From Pseudomonas sp. R76 (lineage in GTDB: Bacteria; Pseudomonadota; Gammaproteobacteria; Pseudomonadales; Pseudomonadaceae): 64,000 nucleotides of DNA. Of this stretch, positions 16,121-25,626 are shown piece after piece. Position numbers and translations under genes: made by a program. The notes below the pieces were generated by a model that made no database searches, was not told where the DNA came from, and saw only the letters and a program-made list of their open reading frames with translations. The stretch covers positions 6,324,001-6,388,000 of the forward strand of contig NZ_CP019428.1 in the NCBI RefSeq assembly GCF_009834565.1, read 5' to 3'. The stretch's first letter is position 1, and every line of letters begins with the position of its first letter.

Positions 16121-16557
16121 TGGCCTTGCGTTTGATCCTCGGTTTTGACTACGGCACCAAACAGATCGGCGTAGCGGTCGGCCAGGTGATTACCGGCCAG
16201 GCCCGCGAGCTGTGCACCCTCAAAGCCCAGAACGGCGTGCCGGACTGGAACCAGGTCGAAGCCCTGATCAAGGAGTGGAAGCCCGACGCAGTCGTGGTCG
16301 GCCTGCCCCTGAATATGGACGGCACGCCCAGCGACATGTGCCTGCGCGCCGAAAAGTTCGCCCGCCGCCTCAATGGCCGCTACAACCTGCCCTTCTATAC
16401 CCACGACGAGCGCCTGACCACCTTTGAAGCCAAGGGTGAGCGCCGCGACCGTGGCGGGCAGAAAGGCAGCTACCGCGACAACCCCGTGGACGCCATCGCC
16501 GCCGCCTTGCTATTGCAGGGTTGGCTGGATGAAAACACCGCTTTATTTGAATCCTGA
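16120..16557 (+). CDS. ruvX: Holliday junction resolvase-like protein RuvX (YqgF)
   Basis: This 145-residue RNase H-fold protein has LGFDYGTKQIGVAVGQ, VVVGLPLNMDGTPSDMC and YTHDERLTTFEA. YqgF proteins take part in processing of 16S rRNA ends and can resolve branched DNA. The gene overlaps the algH stop by one base. A terminator-like hairpin follows directly. Confidence 0.95.
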   Translation: MALRLILGFDYGTKQIGVAVGQVITGQARELCTLKAQNGVPDWNQVEALIKEWKPDAVVVGLPLNMDGTPSDMCLRAEKFARRLNGRYNLPFYTHDERLTTFEAKGERRDRGGQKGSYRDNPVDAIAAALLLQGWLDENTALFES

Positions 16558-16559
16558 CT

Positions 16560-16582
16560 GACGCGGCTTGCCGCGTCTTTTT
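16560..16582 (+). terminator. intrinsic terminator after ruvX
   Basis: GACGCGG-CTTG-CCGCGTC is a perfect 7-bp stem with a 4-base loop followed by TTTTT. It lies just past the ruvX stop and upstream of pyrR, so it separates the algH-ruvX unit from the pyr genes. Confidence 0.85.
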
Positions 16583-16629
16583 ACGTTTGAGCCCGGACCT
16601 TGCCTGCGCGAGACCTTGAAGGAGCCACC

Positions 16630-17136
16630 ATGAGCCTGCCCAATCCCGCCGAACTGATCAGCCAGATGGCGATTCGCCTCAGGGCGCACTTGCAACACCG
16701 CGCCATCAGCGAACCGCGCTTTATCGGCATTCGCACCGGTGGTGTGTGGGTCGCCCAGGCGTTGCTGGAAGAACTGGGCAGTGACTCGCCGCTGGGCACG
16801 CTGGACGTGTCCTTCTACCGCGACGACTTCAGCCAGAACGGCCTGCACCCGCAAGTGCGCCCTTCGGCCCTGCCGTTCGAAATCGAAGGCCAGCACCTGG
16901 TGCTGATCGACGATGTGCTGATGAGCGGGCGCACCATCCGCGCCGCCATGAACGAGTTGTTCGACTACGGCCGCCCGGCCAGCGTGACCTTGGTGTGCCT
17001 GCTGGACCTGGACGCCGGCGAATTGCCGATCAGCCCGGATGTGGTTGGCGCAACCCTGTCCCTGGAAGCCCACCAGCGGGTAAAATTGTCCGGTCCCACG
17101 CCGCTCGAACTCGAACTGCAAGACCTTGCCCTTTAA
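16630..17136 (+). CDS. pyrR: bifunctional pyr regulator / uracil phosphoribosyltransferase PyrR
   Basis: This 168-residue type I phosphoribosyltransferase carries the PRPP-binding motif [17 protein letters not shown] and [13 protein letters not shown]. In Bacillus PyrR is an RNA-binding attenuation protein. In pseudomonads it is linked to pyr regulation, but I see no PyrR-type attenuator upstream of it or of pyrB. GAAGGAG supports the ATG at 16630. It is followed 24 bp later by pyrB. Confidence 0.95.
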   Translation: MSLPNPAELISQMAIRLRAHLQHRAISEPRFIGIRTGGVWVAQALLEELGSDSPLGTLDVSFYRDDFSQNGLHPQVRPSALPFEIEGQHLVLIDDVLMSGRTIRAAMNELFDYGRPASVTLVCLLDLDAGELPISPDVVGATLSLEAHQRVKLSGPTPLELELQDLAL

Positions 17137-17160
17137 ACCGCCTTGTACAGAGTCCCCGCG

Positions 17161-18165
17161 ATGACGCCTCTAGATGCCAAGCGCCCGCTGCAGCTCAATG
17201 CTCAGGGCCAGTTGCAACACTTCTTGTCCCTCGACGGTTTGCCCCGCGAACTGCTGACTGAAATCCTCGACACCGCCGACTCGTTCCTCGAAGTCGGTGG
17301 CCGCGCGGTGAAGAAGGTCCCGCTGTTGCGCGGCAAGACCATCTGCAATGTGTTCTTCGAGAACTCCACCCGCACCCGCACCACCTTTGAACTGGCGGCC
17401 CAACGGCTGTCGGCCGACGTGATCACGCTGAACGTGTCGACCTCGTCGGCGAGCAAGGGCGAAACCCTGCTCGACACCTTGCGCAACCTGGAAGCCATGG
17501 CCGCCGACATGTTCGTGGTACGCCACGGCGACTCCGGCGCCGCCCACTTCATCGCCGAGCATGTGTGCCCGAATGTGGCGATCATCAATGGCGGTGACGG
17601 CCGTCACGCCCACCCGACCCAGGGCATGCTCGACATGCTGACGATTCGTCGGCACAAGGGCGGCTTTGAAAACCTCTCGGTGGCCATTGTCGGCGACATC
17701 CTGCACTCGCGGGTCGCGCGCTCGAACATGCTGGCCCTCAAAGCCCTGGGTTGCCCGGACATACGCGTAATCGCACCAAAAACCCTGCTGCCGATCGGCA
17801 TCGAGCAATACGGCGTGAAGGTCTACACCGACATGACCGAAGGCCTCAAGGACGTCGACGTGGTGATCATGCTGCGCCTGCAACGCGAGCGCATGGCCGG
17901 TGGCCTGCTGCCGAGCGAAGGTGAGTTCTACCGCCTGTTCGGCCTGACCACCGCGCGTTTGGCCGGCGCCAAGCCGGATGCCATCGTGATGCACCCAGGC
18001 CCGATCAACCGTGGGGTTGAGATTGAGTCGGCGGTGGCCGACGGCAGCCAGTCGGTGATTCTCAACCAGGTGACCTACGGCATCGCCGTGCGCATGGCGG
18101 TGTTGTCCATGGCCATGAGCGGGCAAACCGCGCAACGTCAATTCGAGCAGGAGAACGCCCAGTGA
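17161..18165 (+). CDS. pyrB: aspartate carbamoyltransferase catalytic subunit
   Basis: This 334-residue enzyme catalyses carbamoyl phosphate plus aspartate to N-carbamoyl-aspartate, the committed pyrimidine step. It has the carbamoyl-phosphate loop [43 protein letters not shown] and [12 protein letters not shown]. In Pseudomonas the enzyme is a large complex of PyrB with a non-catalytic dihydroorotase-like PyrC', encoded by the next gene, which overlaps the pyrB stop by 4 bp. An N-terminal extension before the catalytic core is typical of this class. Confidence 0.97.
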   Translation: MTPLDAKRPLQLNAQGQLQHFLSLDGLPRELLTEILDTADSFLEVGGRAVKKVPLLRGKTICNVFFENSTRTRTTFELAAQRLSADVITLNVSTSSASKGETLLDTLRNLEAMAADMFVVRHGDSGAAHFIAEHVCPNVAIINGGDGRHAHPTQGMLDMLTIRRHKGGFENLSVAIVGDILHSRVARSNMLALKALGCPDIRVIAPKTLLPIGIEQYGVKVYTDMTEGLKDVDVVIMLRLQRERMAGGLLPSEGEFYRLFGLTTARLAGAKPDAIVMHPGPINRGVEIESAVADGSQSVILNQVTYGIAVRMAVLSMAMSGQTAQRQFEQENAQ

Positions 18166-19433
18166 AGCTCAGCATTCTCGGCGCCCGAGTCATCGATCCG
18201 GCCAGTGGGCTGGACAACGTTACCGACCTTCATCTGGAAGCCGGCAAAATCATCGCCGTCGGCGCTGCGCCTGCGGGCTTCAGCGCCAGCCAGACCATCG
18301 ACGCCCAAGGCCTGGTAGCCGCGCCTGGCCTGGTGGACCTGAACGTCGCCCTGCGCGAGCCGGGTTACAGCCGCAAAGGCACCATCGCCAGTGAAACCCG
18401 CGCCGCTGCCGCCGGTGGCGTGACCAGCCTGTGCTGCCCGCCGCACACCAAGCCGGTGCTGGACACGTCGGCGGTGACCGAGCTGATCCTCGACCGCGCC
18501 CGCGAAGCCGGCAATTGCAAAGTGTTCCCCATCGGCGCGCTGAGCAAAGGCCTGGAAGGCGAACAGCTCGCCGAGCTGATCGCCCTGCGCGATGCCGGTT
18601 GCGTGGCGTTCGGCAACGGCCTGGAGAGTTTTCGCAGCACGCGCACGCTGTGCCGCGCCCTGGAATATGCGGCCACCTTCGACCTGACGGTGATCTTCCA
18701 TTCCCAGGACCGCGACCTGGCCGAAGGCGGCCTGGCCCATGAAGGCGCCGTGGCCAGTTTCCTCGGCCTGCCGGGCATCCCGGAAACCGCTGAAACCGTG
18801 GCCCTGGCCCGTGACCTGCTACTGGTGGAACAAAGCGGCGTGCGTGCGCACTTCAGCCAATTGACCAGCGCGCGCGGTGTGGCGTTGATCGCCCAGGCGC
18901 AAGCGCGCGGCCTGCCGGTGACGGCGGACGTGGCGCTGTATCAGCTGATTTTGACCGATGAAGCGCTGATCGACTTCTCCAGCCTGTACCACGTGCAGCC
19001 GCCGCTGCGCACCCTGGCCGACCGCGAAGGTTTGCGTGCGGCGGTGAAGTCGGGTGTGGTGTCGGCGATTTCCAGCCATCACCAACCCCACGAGCGCGAC
19101 GCCAAGCTGGCGCCATTCGGCGCCACAGAGCCGGGCATCAGCAGCGTTGAGCTGTTGCTGCCGCTGGCGATGACGTTGGTGGAAGACGGCTTGCTCGACC
19201 TGCCGACATTGCTGGCGCGCCTCAGCGCCGGCCCGGCCGAGGCCTTGCGCCTGCCGGCGGGCAAGTTGGCGGTGGGTTCGCCGGCGGATCTGGTGTTGTT
19301 TGACCCGGCCAGCTCCACGGTTGCCGGGGAGCATTGGCTGTCCAAGGGCGAAAACTGCCCGTTCATCGGCCATAGCCTGCCGGCGACGGTGCGTTACACC
19401 TTGATGGATGGGCGGATCAGCTACCAGGCGTAA
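18162..19433 (+). CDS. pyrC': dihydroorotase-like, non-catalytic PyrC' (ATCase partner)
   Basis: This 423-residue amidohydrolase-fold protein resembles dihydroorotase but lacks the metal site. The usual D-x-H-x-H-LREPG motif reads [16 protein letters not shown] here, with both histidines missing. In Pseudomonas such PyrC' subunits are structural partners needed for assembly and activity of the PyrB aspartate transcarbamoylase, and a separate true dihydroorotase exists elsewhere. The start overlaps the pyrB stop (ATGA-type), fitting stoichiometric co-production. Confidence 0.93.
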   Translation: MKLSILGARVIDPASGLDNVTDLHLEAGKIIAVGAAPAGFSASQTIDAQGLVAAPGLVDLNVALREPGYSRKGTIASETRAAAAGGVTSLCCPPHTKPVLDTSAVTELILDRAREAGNCKVFPIGALSKGLEGEQLAELIALRDAGCVAFGNGLESFRSTRTLCRALEYAATFDLTVIFHSQDRDLAEGGLAHEGAVASFLGLPGIPETAETVALARDLLLVEQSGVRAHFSQLTSARGVALIAQAQARGLPVTADVALYQLILTDEALIDFSSLYHVQPPLRTLADREGLRAAVKSGVVSAISSHHQPHERDAKLAPFGATEPGISSVELLLPLAMTLVEDGLLDLPTLLARLSAGPAEALRLPAGKLAVGSPADLVLFDPASSTVAGEHWLSKGENCPFIGHSLPATVRYTLMDGRISYQA

Positions 19434-19434
19434 T

Positions 19435-19547
19435 GATCGTTCCCACGCTCTGCGTGGGAATGCATCCTGTGACGCTCTGCGTCATGGCCTTAAGAGCGGA
19501 CGCGGAGCGTCCAGGGCGGCATTCCCACGCAGAGCGTGGGAACGATC
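19435..19547. repeat. 113-bp GATCGTTCCCACGC-type palindrome
   Basis: Short-class palindrome between the convergent ends of pyrC' and the TM2-domain gene. It starts one base after the pyrC' stop and ends 4 bp before the next gene's stop. It occupies the whole gap, so any transcription stop between these genes must be in it. Confidence 0.9.
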
Positions 19548-19550
19548 AAC

Positions 19551-19979
19551 TTAGCGCCCGCCGTTGCGCTCGGCATTGCGGATCGAAACCTGCGTATTCA
19601 ACGTCCAGAAGTCATACAGCACCCCAATCAGGAACAAACCGCCGGTCAACAGGTAGATCAGGCCGGTGATCCATTTACCCTGGTACATGCGGTGCAAACC
19701 GAACACGCCCAGGAACGCCAACAGAATCCAGGCCACGTTGTATTCGATCGGCCCGGCGGTAAAACGCAGGTCCGCTTCACGGTCCATGGCCGGGATGAGG
19801 AACAAGTCGATCAGCCAACCAATACCGAAAAGACCAAAAGTGAAAAACCAGATCGTCCCGGTCACCGGCTTGCCGTAATAGAAGCGGTGAGCCCCGGTAA
19901 AACCGAAAATCCACAACAGGTAACCGATCACCTTGCTGTGGGTGTCCTGCTGCATCACTTCCTGTCGATAGGTGTTCAT
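19551..19979 (-). CDS. TM2-domain inner-membrane protein (two TM2 repeats)
   Basis: This 142-residue membrane protein contains two TM2-type units: YLLWIFGFTGAHRFYYGKP with a following helix pair, and WILLAFLGVFGLHRMYQGKW with another. Each has the G-x-H-RFY/RMY-x-G pattern of TM2 domains. The function of bacterial TM2 proteins is not established. The start ATG at 19979 is supported by AGAGGT upstream. It is divergent from the NlpC/P60 gene across 249 bp that should contain both promoters. Confidence 0.85.
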   Translation of the reverse strand: MNTYRQEVMQQDTHSKVIGYLLWIFGFTGAHRFYYGKPVTGTIWFFTFGLFGIGWLIDLFLIPAMDREADLRFTAGPIEYNVAWILLAFLGVFGLHRMYQGKWITGLIYLLTGGLFLIGVLYDFWTLNTQVSIRNAERNGGR

Positions 19980-20228
19980 GGAGTACCTCTTTTGCCTCGA
20001 TAGATAAAATTTTTCATTTTCTTTGTGACTTTTTTACGGGCGCCCGACGCACGGCAAATGGTATCTTCCTTCCCGCAAAGCCTTATGCCACCTGACCTCT
20101 GCAGGACAATAGCGGCAATTCGTCGCGTTTTTCCTGAATTTGACCCCAGGGTTCAGTCGACAAACGGCCTAAGAACGACACAAAAAGCTGTTATAAAGTT
20201 GCGCGCAAACCTAAAAGAGCCACGCCTA

Positions 20229-20870
20229 ATGCGACCATTTTTCAAGACATGGCTAACCATCTGCCTATTAATGCCACTGGCCGCCCACGCCACCAATCGT
20301 GAGCAACGTCTTCCTAACGTTAACGGTTTCACCCCTAAAGTTCACAGCACGCCAAGCACCGCCAAATCGGTAAAGCTGACCGTCAACCGCCCGACTCAAC
20401 TGAGCAAGGCCCACCACGGTAAAGCAACGCCCGGCCTGATGGCAGTCAACACCAAGCAAAGCAGCAACGTCCTCAGCCGCGCCGTGAATGTGCTCGGTAC
20501 TCCTTATCGTTGGGGCGGCAGCAGCCCAAGTAAAGGGTTCGACTGCAGCGGTTTGGTGAAATATGCGTTTAACGATGTAAAAGCGGTGGATTTGCCACGC
20601 ACCTCCAACGCCATGGCCGCTGGCCACGGGCTGAAGGTTGATCGCAAAGACCTCAAGCCGGGCGACCTGTTGTTCTTCAAATTGAAGAGCCGCCAGGTCA
20701 ACCACGTTGCCATCTACCTGGGCAACGACCGCTTTATCCACGCGCCACGTCGTGGCAAGTCGGTAAGCATCGATACGCTGAAAAAGCCGTTTTGGGACAA
20801 GAACTACGTGATTGCCAAGCGGGTTCTGCCGAAAGAGCAGAACAACAACCTGCGGGTTGTTCAGCGCTAA
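20229..20870 (+). CDS. NlpC/P60 (C40) peptidoglycan endopeptidase
   Basis: This 213-residue exported protein has a signal peptide (MRPFFKTWLTICLLMPLAAHA) and a C-terminal NlpC/P60 domain. The catalytic Cys is in KGFDCSGLVKYAF, the His in NHVAIYLG, and a third polar residue near FIHAPRRG. Such enzymes cut D-Glu/mDAP bonds in cell-wall stem peptides. I chose the ATG at 20229 because it starts a clean signal peptide; the frame is open further upstream with no conservation. The linker (residues 25-85) is basic and low-complexity. Confidence 0.88.
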   Translation: MRPFFKTWLTICLLMPLAAHATNREQRLPNVNGFTPKVHSTPSTAKSVKLTVNRPTQLSKAHHGKATPGLMAVNTKQSSNVLSRAVNVLGTPYRWGGSSPSKGFDCSGLVKYAFNDVKAVDLPRTSNAMAAGHGLKVDRKDLKPGDLLFFKLKSRQVNHVAIYLGNDRFIHAPRRGKSVSIDTLKKPFWDKNYVIAKRVLPKEQNNNLRVVQR

Positions 20871-20910
20871 GCCAAAGGACACTGCGCTCCCCATTTGAAA
20901 TGCAATCAAA

Positions 20911-21000
20911 TGTGGGAGCTGGCTTGCCTGCGATAGCGGACTGACAGGCTGCCTCTCTGCAAGCTGACACACCGTCATCGCAGGCAAGCCAGCTCCCACA
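20911..21000. repeat. REPIN between the NlpC/P60 gene and pilT
   Basis: Inverted pair of TGTGGGAGCTGGCTTGCCTG hairpins between two convergent genes. In P. aeruginosa pilU lies downstream of pilT; here this element occupies that side. Confidence 0.9.
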
Positions 21001-21025
21001 GTGATCTCAGCGATCTCAGTGTTCG

Positions 21026-22060
21026 TTAGATGTCCCCAGGCACCCTCGCCTGCCCCCGCGCCACCTCCCGGCTGATCACACCCTCGCCGACCAACGCCTT
21101 CAAACTCATATCCAACGTCTTCATCCCCAACGCCCCGCCGGTCTGAATCGCCGAGACCATTTGCGCCACCTTGTCTTCGCGGATCAGGTTACGAATCGCC
21201 GGCGTGCCCAGCATGATTTCGTGAGCCGCCACCCGCCCGCCGCCGATCTTCTTCACCAGCACTTGCGACACCACCGCCTGCAATGACTCCGAAAGCATCG
21301 AGCGCACCATGGCTTTTTCCCCTGCCGGGAACACGTCCACCAGCCGGTCCACGGTCTTGGCCGCCGACGTAGTGTGCAAGGTGCCAAATACCAGATGCCC
21401 GGTTTCAGCGGCTGTCAGGGCCAGGCGGATGGTCTCCAGGTCGCGCAACTCGCCCACCAGGATTACATCCGGGTCTTCGCGCAGGGCCGAACGCAGCGCC
21501 GCGGCAAAGCTGTGGGTATCGCGGTGCACCTGACGCTGGTTGATCAAGGCCATTTTCGGCCTGTGGATAAATTCGATGGGGTCTTCCAGGGTGAGGATGT
21601 GCTGGCGCCGGTGACTGTTGAGGTAGTCGATCATGGCCGCCAGCGTCGTGGACTTGCCGGACCCGGTCGGGCCGGTCACCAACACCAGGCCGCGCGGCAG
21701 CTGGGCGATACGCTGGAACACCTCGCCGAGCCCGAGGCTTTCCAGGCTCTGCACTTGCTCAGGAATGGTACGAAACACCGCGCCCATGCCGCGATCCTGC
21801 TGGAACACATTCACGCGGAACCGCGCCACACTCGGCAGCTCGAAGGCAAAATCCGTTTCAAGAGATGTTTCGAAATCCTTTTGCTGGCATCGGTTGAGCA
21901 AAGGGCTCAATAAATCCGCAACTTGCGGGGGCAAAAGCGCCGGGCCATCCATTGGCCAGACCTCGCCATCGACACGCAGCATCGGCGCCAGGCCGGCGGA
22001 CAAATGCAGGTCGGAGGCGCCACGGCGCACGCTGGCCGTCAGCAATTCAGTGATATCCAT
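21026..22060 (-). CDS. pilT: type IV pilus retraction ATPase PilT
   Basis: This 344-residue hexameric secretion ATPase powers pilus retraction at the inner-membrane base. It has the N-terminus MDITELLTASVRRGASDLHL, Walker A GPTGSGKST (residues 130-138), Walker B ILVGELRDLETIRLAL and the AIRNLIRE motif. The ATG at 22060 gives the canonical length; the longer frame overlaps divergent yggS. The paralogue pilU, which follows pilT in P. aeruginosa, is absent here. It is linked functionally to the Pil-Chp genes at 3-13 kb. Confidence 0.97.
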   Translation of the reverse strand: MDITELLTASVRRGASDLHLSAGLAPMLRVDGEVWPMDGPALLPPQVADLLSPLLNRCQQKDFETSLETDFAFELPSVARFRVNVFQQDRGMGAVFRTIPEQVQSLESLGLGEVFQRIAQLPRGLVLVTGPTGSGKSTTLAAMIDYLNSHRRQHILTLEDPIEFIHRPKMALINQRQVHRDTHSFAAALRSALREDPDVILVGELRDLETIRLALTAAETGHLVFGTLHTTSAAKTVDRLVDVFPAGEKAMVRSMLSESLQAVVSQVLVKKIGGGRVAAHEIMLGTPAIRNLIREDKVAQMVSAIQTGGALGMKTLDMSLKALVGEGVISREVARGQARVPGDI

Positions 22061-22117
22061 AGGGCTTTCCATTTCCAGTAGAATGCCGCGGACTCCATAT
22101 CCACGGGTGCATCTTGA

Positions 22118-22804
22118 ATGTCGACGATAGCAGACAACATTGGCCAGGTTAGCGAGCGGATCCGTGCCGCGGCCCACGCCGTGCAACGCGACGAAAGCAG
22201 CATCCACCTGCTGGCCGTGAGCAAGACCAAACCTGCGCAAGCCGTGCGCGACGCCTATGCTGCCGGGATGCGCGATTTTGGCGAGAACTATCTGCAGGAA
22301 GCCTTGGGCAAACAGGCCGAATTAACCGACCTGCCCTTGAGTTGGCACTTCATCGGCCCCATTCAATCGAACAAGACTCGTGCGATCGCCGAGAACTTCG
22401 CTTGGGTACATTCCGTGGACCGCTTGAAAATTGCTCAACGCTTGTCCGAACAACGCCCGGCCGACCTGGCGCCGCTGAACATCTGCATCCAGGTCAACGT
22501 CAGTGGCGAAGCCAGCAAGTCCGGCTGTACGCCCGCCGACCTGCCGGCCCTGGCCAATGCGATCAGCGCTTTGCCGCGCCTGAAACTGCGCGGTTTGATG
22601 GCGATCCCCGAGCCGACTGAAGACCGAGCCGCACAAGACGCCGCGTTCGCCACGGTGCGCGACCTGCAAGCCAGCCTGAACCTGGGGCTCGACACACTTT
22701 CCATGGGCATGAGCCACGACCTTGAGTCGGCCATTGCCCAAGGCGCCACCTGGGTGCGGATCGGCACCGCCCTGTTTGGTGCCCGCGACTACGGCCAGCC
22801 GTGA
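22118..22804 (+). CDS. yggS: PLP homeostasis protein YggS
   Basis: This 228-residue single-domain PLP-binding protein (COG0325) keeps pyridoxal phosphate pools balanced. Lys in LLAVSKTKPAQAV binds PLP; IQVNVSGEASKSG, LSMGMSHDLESAI and VRIGTALFG are typical. It is divergent from pilT and precedes proC by 33 bp, an order conserved in many gammaproteobacteria. Confidence 0.95.
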   Translation: MSTIADNIGQVSERIRAAAHAVQRDESSIHLLAVSKTKPAQAVRDAYAAGMRDFGENYLQEALGKQAELTDLPLSWHFIGPIQSNKTRAIAENFAWVHSVDRLKIAQRLSEQRPADLAPLNICIQVNVSGEASKSGCTPADLPALANAISALPRLKLRGLMAIPEPTEDRAAQDAAFATVRDLQASLNLGLDTLSMGMSHDLESAIAQGATWVRIGTALFGARDYGQP

Positions 22805-22837
22805 AATGGCTGACTTTCCTCTGAATAAGGACCTGTC

Positions 22838-23656
22838 ATGAGCAACACGCGTATTGCCTTTATCGGCGCCGGTAACATGGCGGCCAGCCTGATCGGCGGC
22901 CTGCGGGCCAAAGGCCTCGAAGCCACCCGGATTCGCGCCAGCGACCCAGGCGCCGACACCCGTGCACGCGTCAGCGCCGAGCACGGCATTGAAACCTTTG
23001 CCGACAACGCCGAGGCCATCCAGGGCGTCGACGTGATCGTGCTGGCGGTGAAACCTCAGGCCATGAAAGCCGTGTGCGAGAGCCTGCGACCAAGCCTGCA
23101 GCCGCACCAGCTGGTGGTCTCCATCGCTGCCGGGATCACTTGCGCCAGCATGAACAACTGGCTGGGTGCCCAACCCATCGTGCGCTGCATGCCCAACACC
23201 CCGGCGCTGTTGCGTCAGGGCGTAAGCGGCTTGTACGCCACCGCCGAAGTGAACGCCGAACAGCGCGGCCAGGCCCAGGAGCTGCTGTCAGCCGTGGGCC
23301 TTGCCGTGTGGCTGGAACAAGAGCAACAACTGGACGCGGTCACCGCCGTTTCCGGCAGCGGCCCGGCCTACTTCTTCCTGCTGATCGAAGCCATGACCGC
23401 CGCCGGCGTGAAGCTTGGGTTGCCGCACGAGGTTGCTGAGCAACTGGCCGAGCAAACCGCGCTGGGCGCTGCGAAGATGGCCGTGGGCAGCGACGTGGAC
23501 GCCGCAGAACTGCGCCGCCGCGTCACCTCGCCGGGCGGCACCACGCAGGCGGCCATCGAATCGTTCCAGGCCGGAGGCTTTGAAGCCTTGGTCGAAAAGG
23601 CCCTCGGCGCCGCGGCGCAGCGTTCGGCTGAAATGGCCGAGCAACTGGGCAAATAG
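22838..23656 (+). CDS. proC: pyrroline-5-carboxylate reductase
   Basis: This 272-residue enzyme catalyses the last step of proline synthesis, NAD(P)H reduction of pyrroline-5-carboxylate. The Rossmann motif IAFIGAGNMAASLIGG is at the N-terminus. VRCMPNTPALLRQGVSGLY, SGSGPAYFFLLIEAMTAAGV and RRRVTSPGGTTQAAI mark the C-terminal dimerisation and substrate region. It is followed 39 bp later by yggT. Confidence 0.97.
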   Translation: MSNTRIAFIGAGNMAASLIGGLRAKGLEATRIRASDPGADTRARVSAEHGIETFADNAEAIQGVDVIVLAVKPQAMKAVCESLRPSLQPHQLVVSIAAGITCASMNNWLGAQPIVRCMPNTPALLRQGVSGLYATAEVNAEQRGQAQELLSAVGLAVWLEQEQQLDAVTAVSGSGPAYFFLLIEAMTAAGVKLGLPHEVAEQLAEQTALGAAKMAVGSDVDAAELRRRVTSPGGTTQAAIESFQAGGFEALVEKALGAAAQRSAEMAEQLGK

Positions 23657-23695
23657 TCGTCCCCTACATGCAACTGGGTTAGATAGGAATACACC

Positions 23696-24283
23696 ATGCT
23701 CGGAATCAATGACGCTGCCATTTTCATCATCCAGACCCTGGGCAGCCTGTACCTGCTGATCGTGCTGATGCGTTTTATCCTGCAACTGGTGCGGGCGAAC
23801 TTCTACAACCCGCTCTGCCAGTTCGTGGTGAAGGCCACCCAGCCGCTGCTCAAGCCGTTGCGCCGCGTGATCCCAAGCCTGTTCGGGCTGGATATGTCGT
23901 CGCTGGTGCTGGCGCTGCTGCTGCAGATCCTGCTGTTTGTGGTGATCCTGATGCTCAACGGCTATGCGGCGTTCACCGTACTGCTGCTGCCATGGGGCCT
24001 GATCGGCATCTTCTCGCTGTTTTTGAAGATCATCTTCTGGTCGATGATCATCAGCGTGATCCTGTCGTGGGTCGCACCCGGCAGCCGCAGCCCGGGCGCT
24101 GAGCTGGTTACCCAGATCACAGAGCCGGTGCTGGCGCCGTTCCGTCGCTTGATCCCGAACCTGGGCGGCCTGGATATCTCGCCGATCTTCGCGTTCATCG
24201 CGATTCAGCTGCTGCAAAGCTGGGTGATTCCGCGTCTGGCTTACTATGCGTTCATGCCCAAAGAGCTGTTTGGCCTGATCTGA
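23696..24283 (+). CDS. yggT: YggT family inner-membrane protein
   Basis: This 195-residue protein of two YggT repeats has about four membrane helices. Each unit ends in a PLL-x-PLRR-x-IPSL/FG-type segment (QPLLKPLRRVIPSLFGLD, then EPVLAPFRRLIPNLGGLD). YggT proteins are implicated in osmotic or cell-shape functions, but the mechanism is not established. The yggS-proC-yggT order is conserved. Confidence 0.9.
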   Translation: MLGINDAAIFIIQTLGSLYLLIVLMRFILQLVRANFYNPLCQFVVKATQPLLKPLRRVIPSLFGLDMSSLVLALLLQILLFVVILMLNGYAAFTVLLLPWGLIGIFSLFLKIIFWSMIISVILSWVAPGSRSPGAELVTQITEPVLAPFRRLIPNLGGLDISPIFAFIAIQLLQSWVIPRLAYYAFMPKELFGLI

Positions 24284-24289
24284 CCGCAT

Positions 24290-24403
24290 GATCGTTCCCA
24301 CGCTCTGCGTGGGAACGCCTCTTGGGACGCTCTGCGTCCCCTCATGCAGGATGCGACGCGGAGCGTCACCGGCTGCGTTCCCACGCGGAGCGTAGGAACG
24401 ATC
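24290..24403. repeat. 114-bp GATCGTTCCCACGC-type palindrome
   Basis: Short-class palindrome beginning 7 bp after yggT. The metX promoter must lie within or just after it, in 24404-24479. Confidence 0.9.
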
Positions 24404-24479
24404 ATCTGGCTCAGGGTTTGCTTGCCGCTGGGGTCACCGCTCTTTAGACTTACGCCTCATTTAAACGAGAGCAGGGTCG

Positions 24480-25619
24480 ATGCCAACTGCCTTCCCCCCC
24501 GATTCTGTTGGACTGGTCGTGCCCCAAGTGGCGCACTTCAGCGAACCGCTGGCCCTGGCCTGCGGCCGTTCGCTGCCTGCCTATGACCTGATCTATGAAA
24601 CCTACGGCCAACTGAACGCCACGGCGAGCAACGCCGTGCTGATCTGCCACGCCCTGTCCGGCCATCACCATGCTGCAGGTTTCCACAGTGCCGACGAGCG
24701 CAAGCCCGGCTGGTGGGACAGCTGCATCGGCCCAGGCAAACCCATCGACACCAATAAGTTCTTTGTGGTCAGCCTGAATAACCTCGGCGGCTGCAACGGT
24801 TCCACTGGCCCGAGCAGCCTCAACCCGGAAACCGGCAAGCCGTTCGGCGCCGACTTCCCGGTGCTGACCGTGGAAGACTGGGTGCACAGCCAGGCACGCC
24901 TGGCCGACCTGCTGGGCATCCAGCAATGGGCCGCCGTGATCGGCGGCAGCCTCGGCGGCATGCAAGCGTTGCAATGGACCATCACCTACCCGGACCGCGT
25001 GCGCCACTGCCTGGCCATCGCCTCGGCCCCCAAGCTGTCGGCGCAGAACATCGCCTTCAACGAAGTGGCGCGCCAGGCGATCCTCACCGACCCCGAGTTC
25101 CACGGCGGTTCGTTCCAGGAAGCCGGCGTAATCCCCAAGCGCGGCTTGATGCTCGCGCGCATGGTCGGGCACATCACCTACCTGTCCGATGACTCCATGG
25201 GCGAGAAATTCGGCCGTGGGCTCAAGAGCGAGAAGCTCAACTACGACTTCCACAGCGTCGAGTTCCAGGTCGAAAGCTACCTGCGTTATCAGGGCGAGGA
25301 GTTTTCCGGGCGTTTCGACGCCAACACCTACCTGCTGATGACCAAGGCGCTGGACTACTTTGACCCGGCCGCCAACTTCAACGACGACCTGGCGAAAACC
25401 TTCGAAGGTGCCACGGCCAAGTTCTGCGTGATGTCGTTCACCACCGACTGGCGGTTCTCGCCGGCGCGCTCCCGTGAGCTGGTGGACGCCCTGATGGCCG
25501 CGCGCAAAGACGTCTGCTACCTGGAGATCGATGCTCCGCAAGGCCATGACGCCTTTCTGATTCCGATCCCGCGTTACCTGCAGGCGTTCGGCAATTACAT
25601 GAACCGAATTACTCTGTGA
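24480..25619 (+). CDS. metX: homoserine O-acyltransferase MetX (probably succinyl-specific)
   Basis: This 379-residue alpha/beta-hydrolase-fold enzyme activates homoserine for methionine synthesis. The nucleophile elbow is [26 protein letters not shown] and [11 protein letters not shown] (C-terminal catalytic His) are visible. MetX proteins next to metW in pseudomonads use succinyl-CoA rather than acetyl-CoA; I infer this from the family, not from residues I can test. The metX and metW genes are 7 bp apart. Confidence 0.93.
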   Translation: MPTAFPPDSVGLVVPQVAHFSEPLALACGRSLPAYDLIYETYGQLNATASNAVLICHALSGHHHAAGFHSADERKPGWWDSCIGPGKPIDTNKFFVVSLNNLGGCNGSTGPSSLNPETGKPFGADFPVLTVEDWVHSQARLADLLGIQQWAAVIGGSLGGMQALQWTITYPDRVRHCLAIASAPKLSAQNIAFNEVARQAILTDPEFHGGSFQEAGVIPKRGLMLARMVGHITYLSDDSMGEKFGRGLKSEKLNYDFHSVEFQVESYLRYQGEEFSGRFDANTYLLMTKALDYFDPAANFNDDLAKTFEGATAKFCVMSFTTDWRFSPARSRELVDALMAARKDVCYLEIDAPQGHDAFLIPIPRYLQAFGNYMNRITL

Positions 25620-25626
25620 GAACGCC

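Noticed and set aside
16583..17160. PyrR-responsive attenuator ahead of pyrR or pyrB
   Set aside because: No anti-terminator/terminator pair or PyrR-type RNA loop was found; only the plain ruvX terminator and a short gap.
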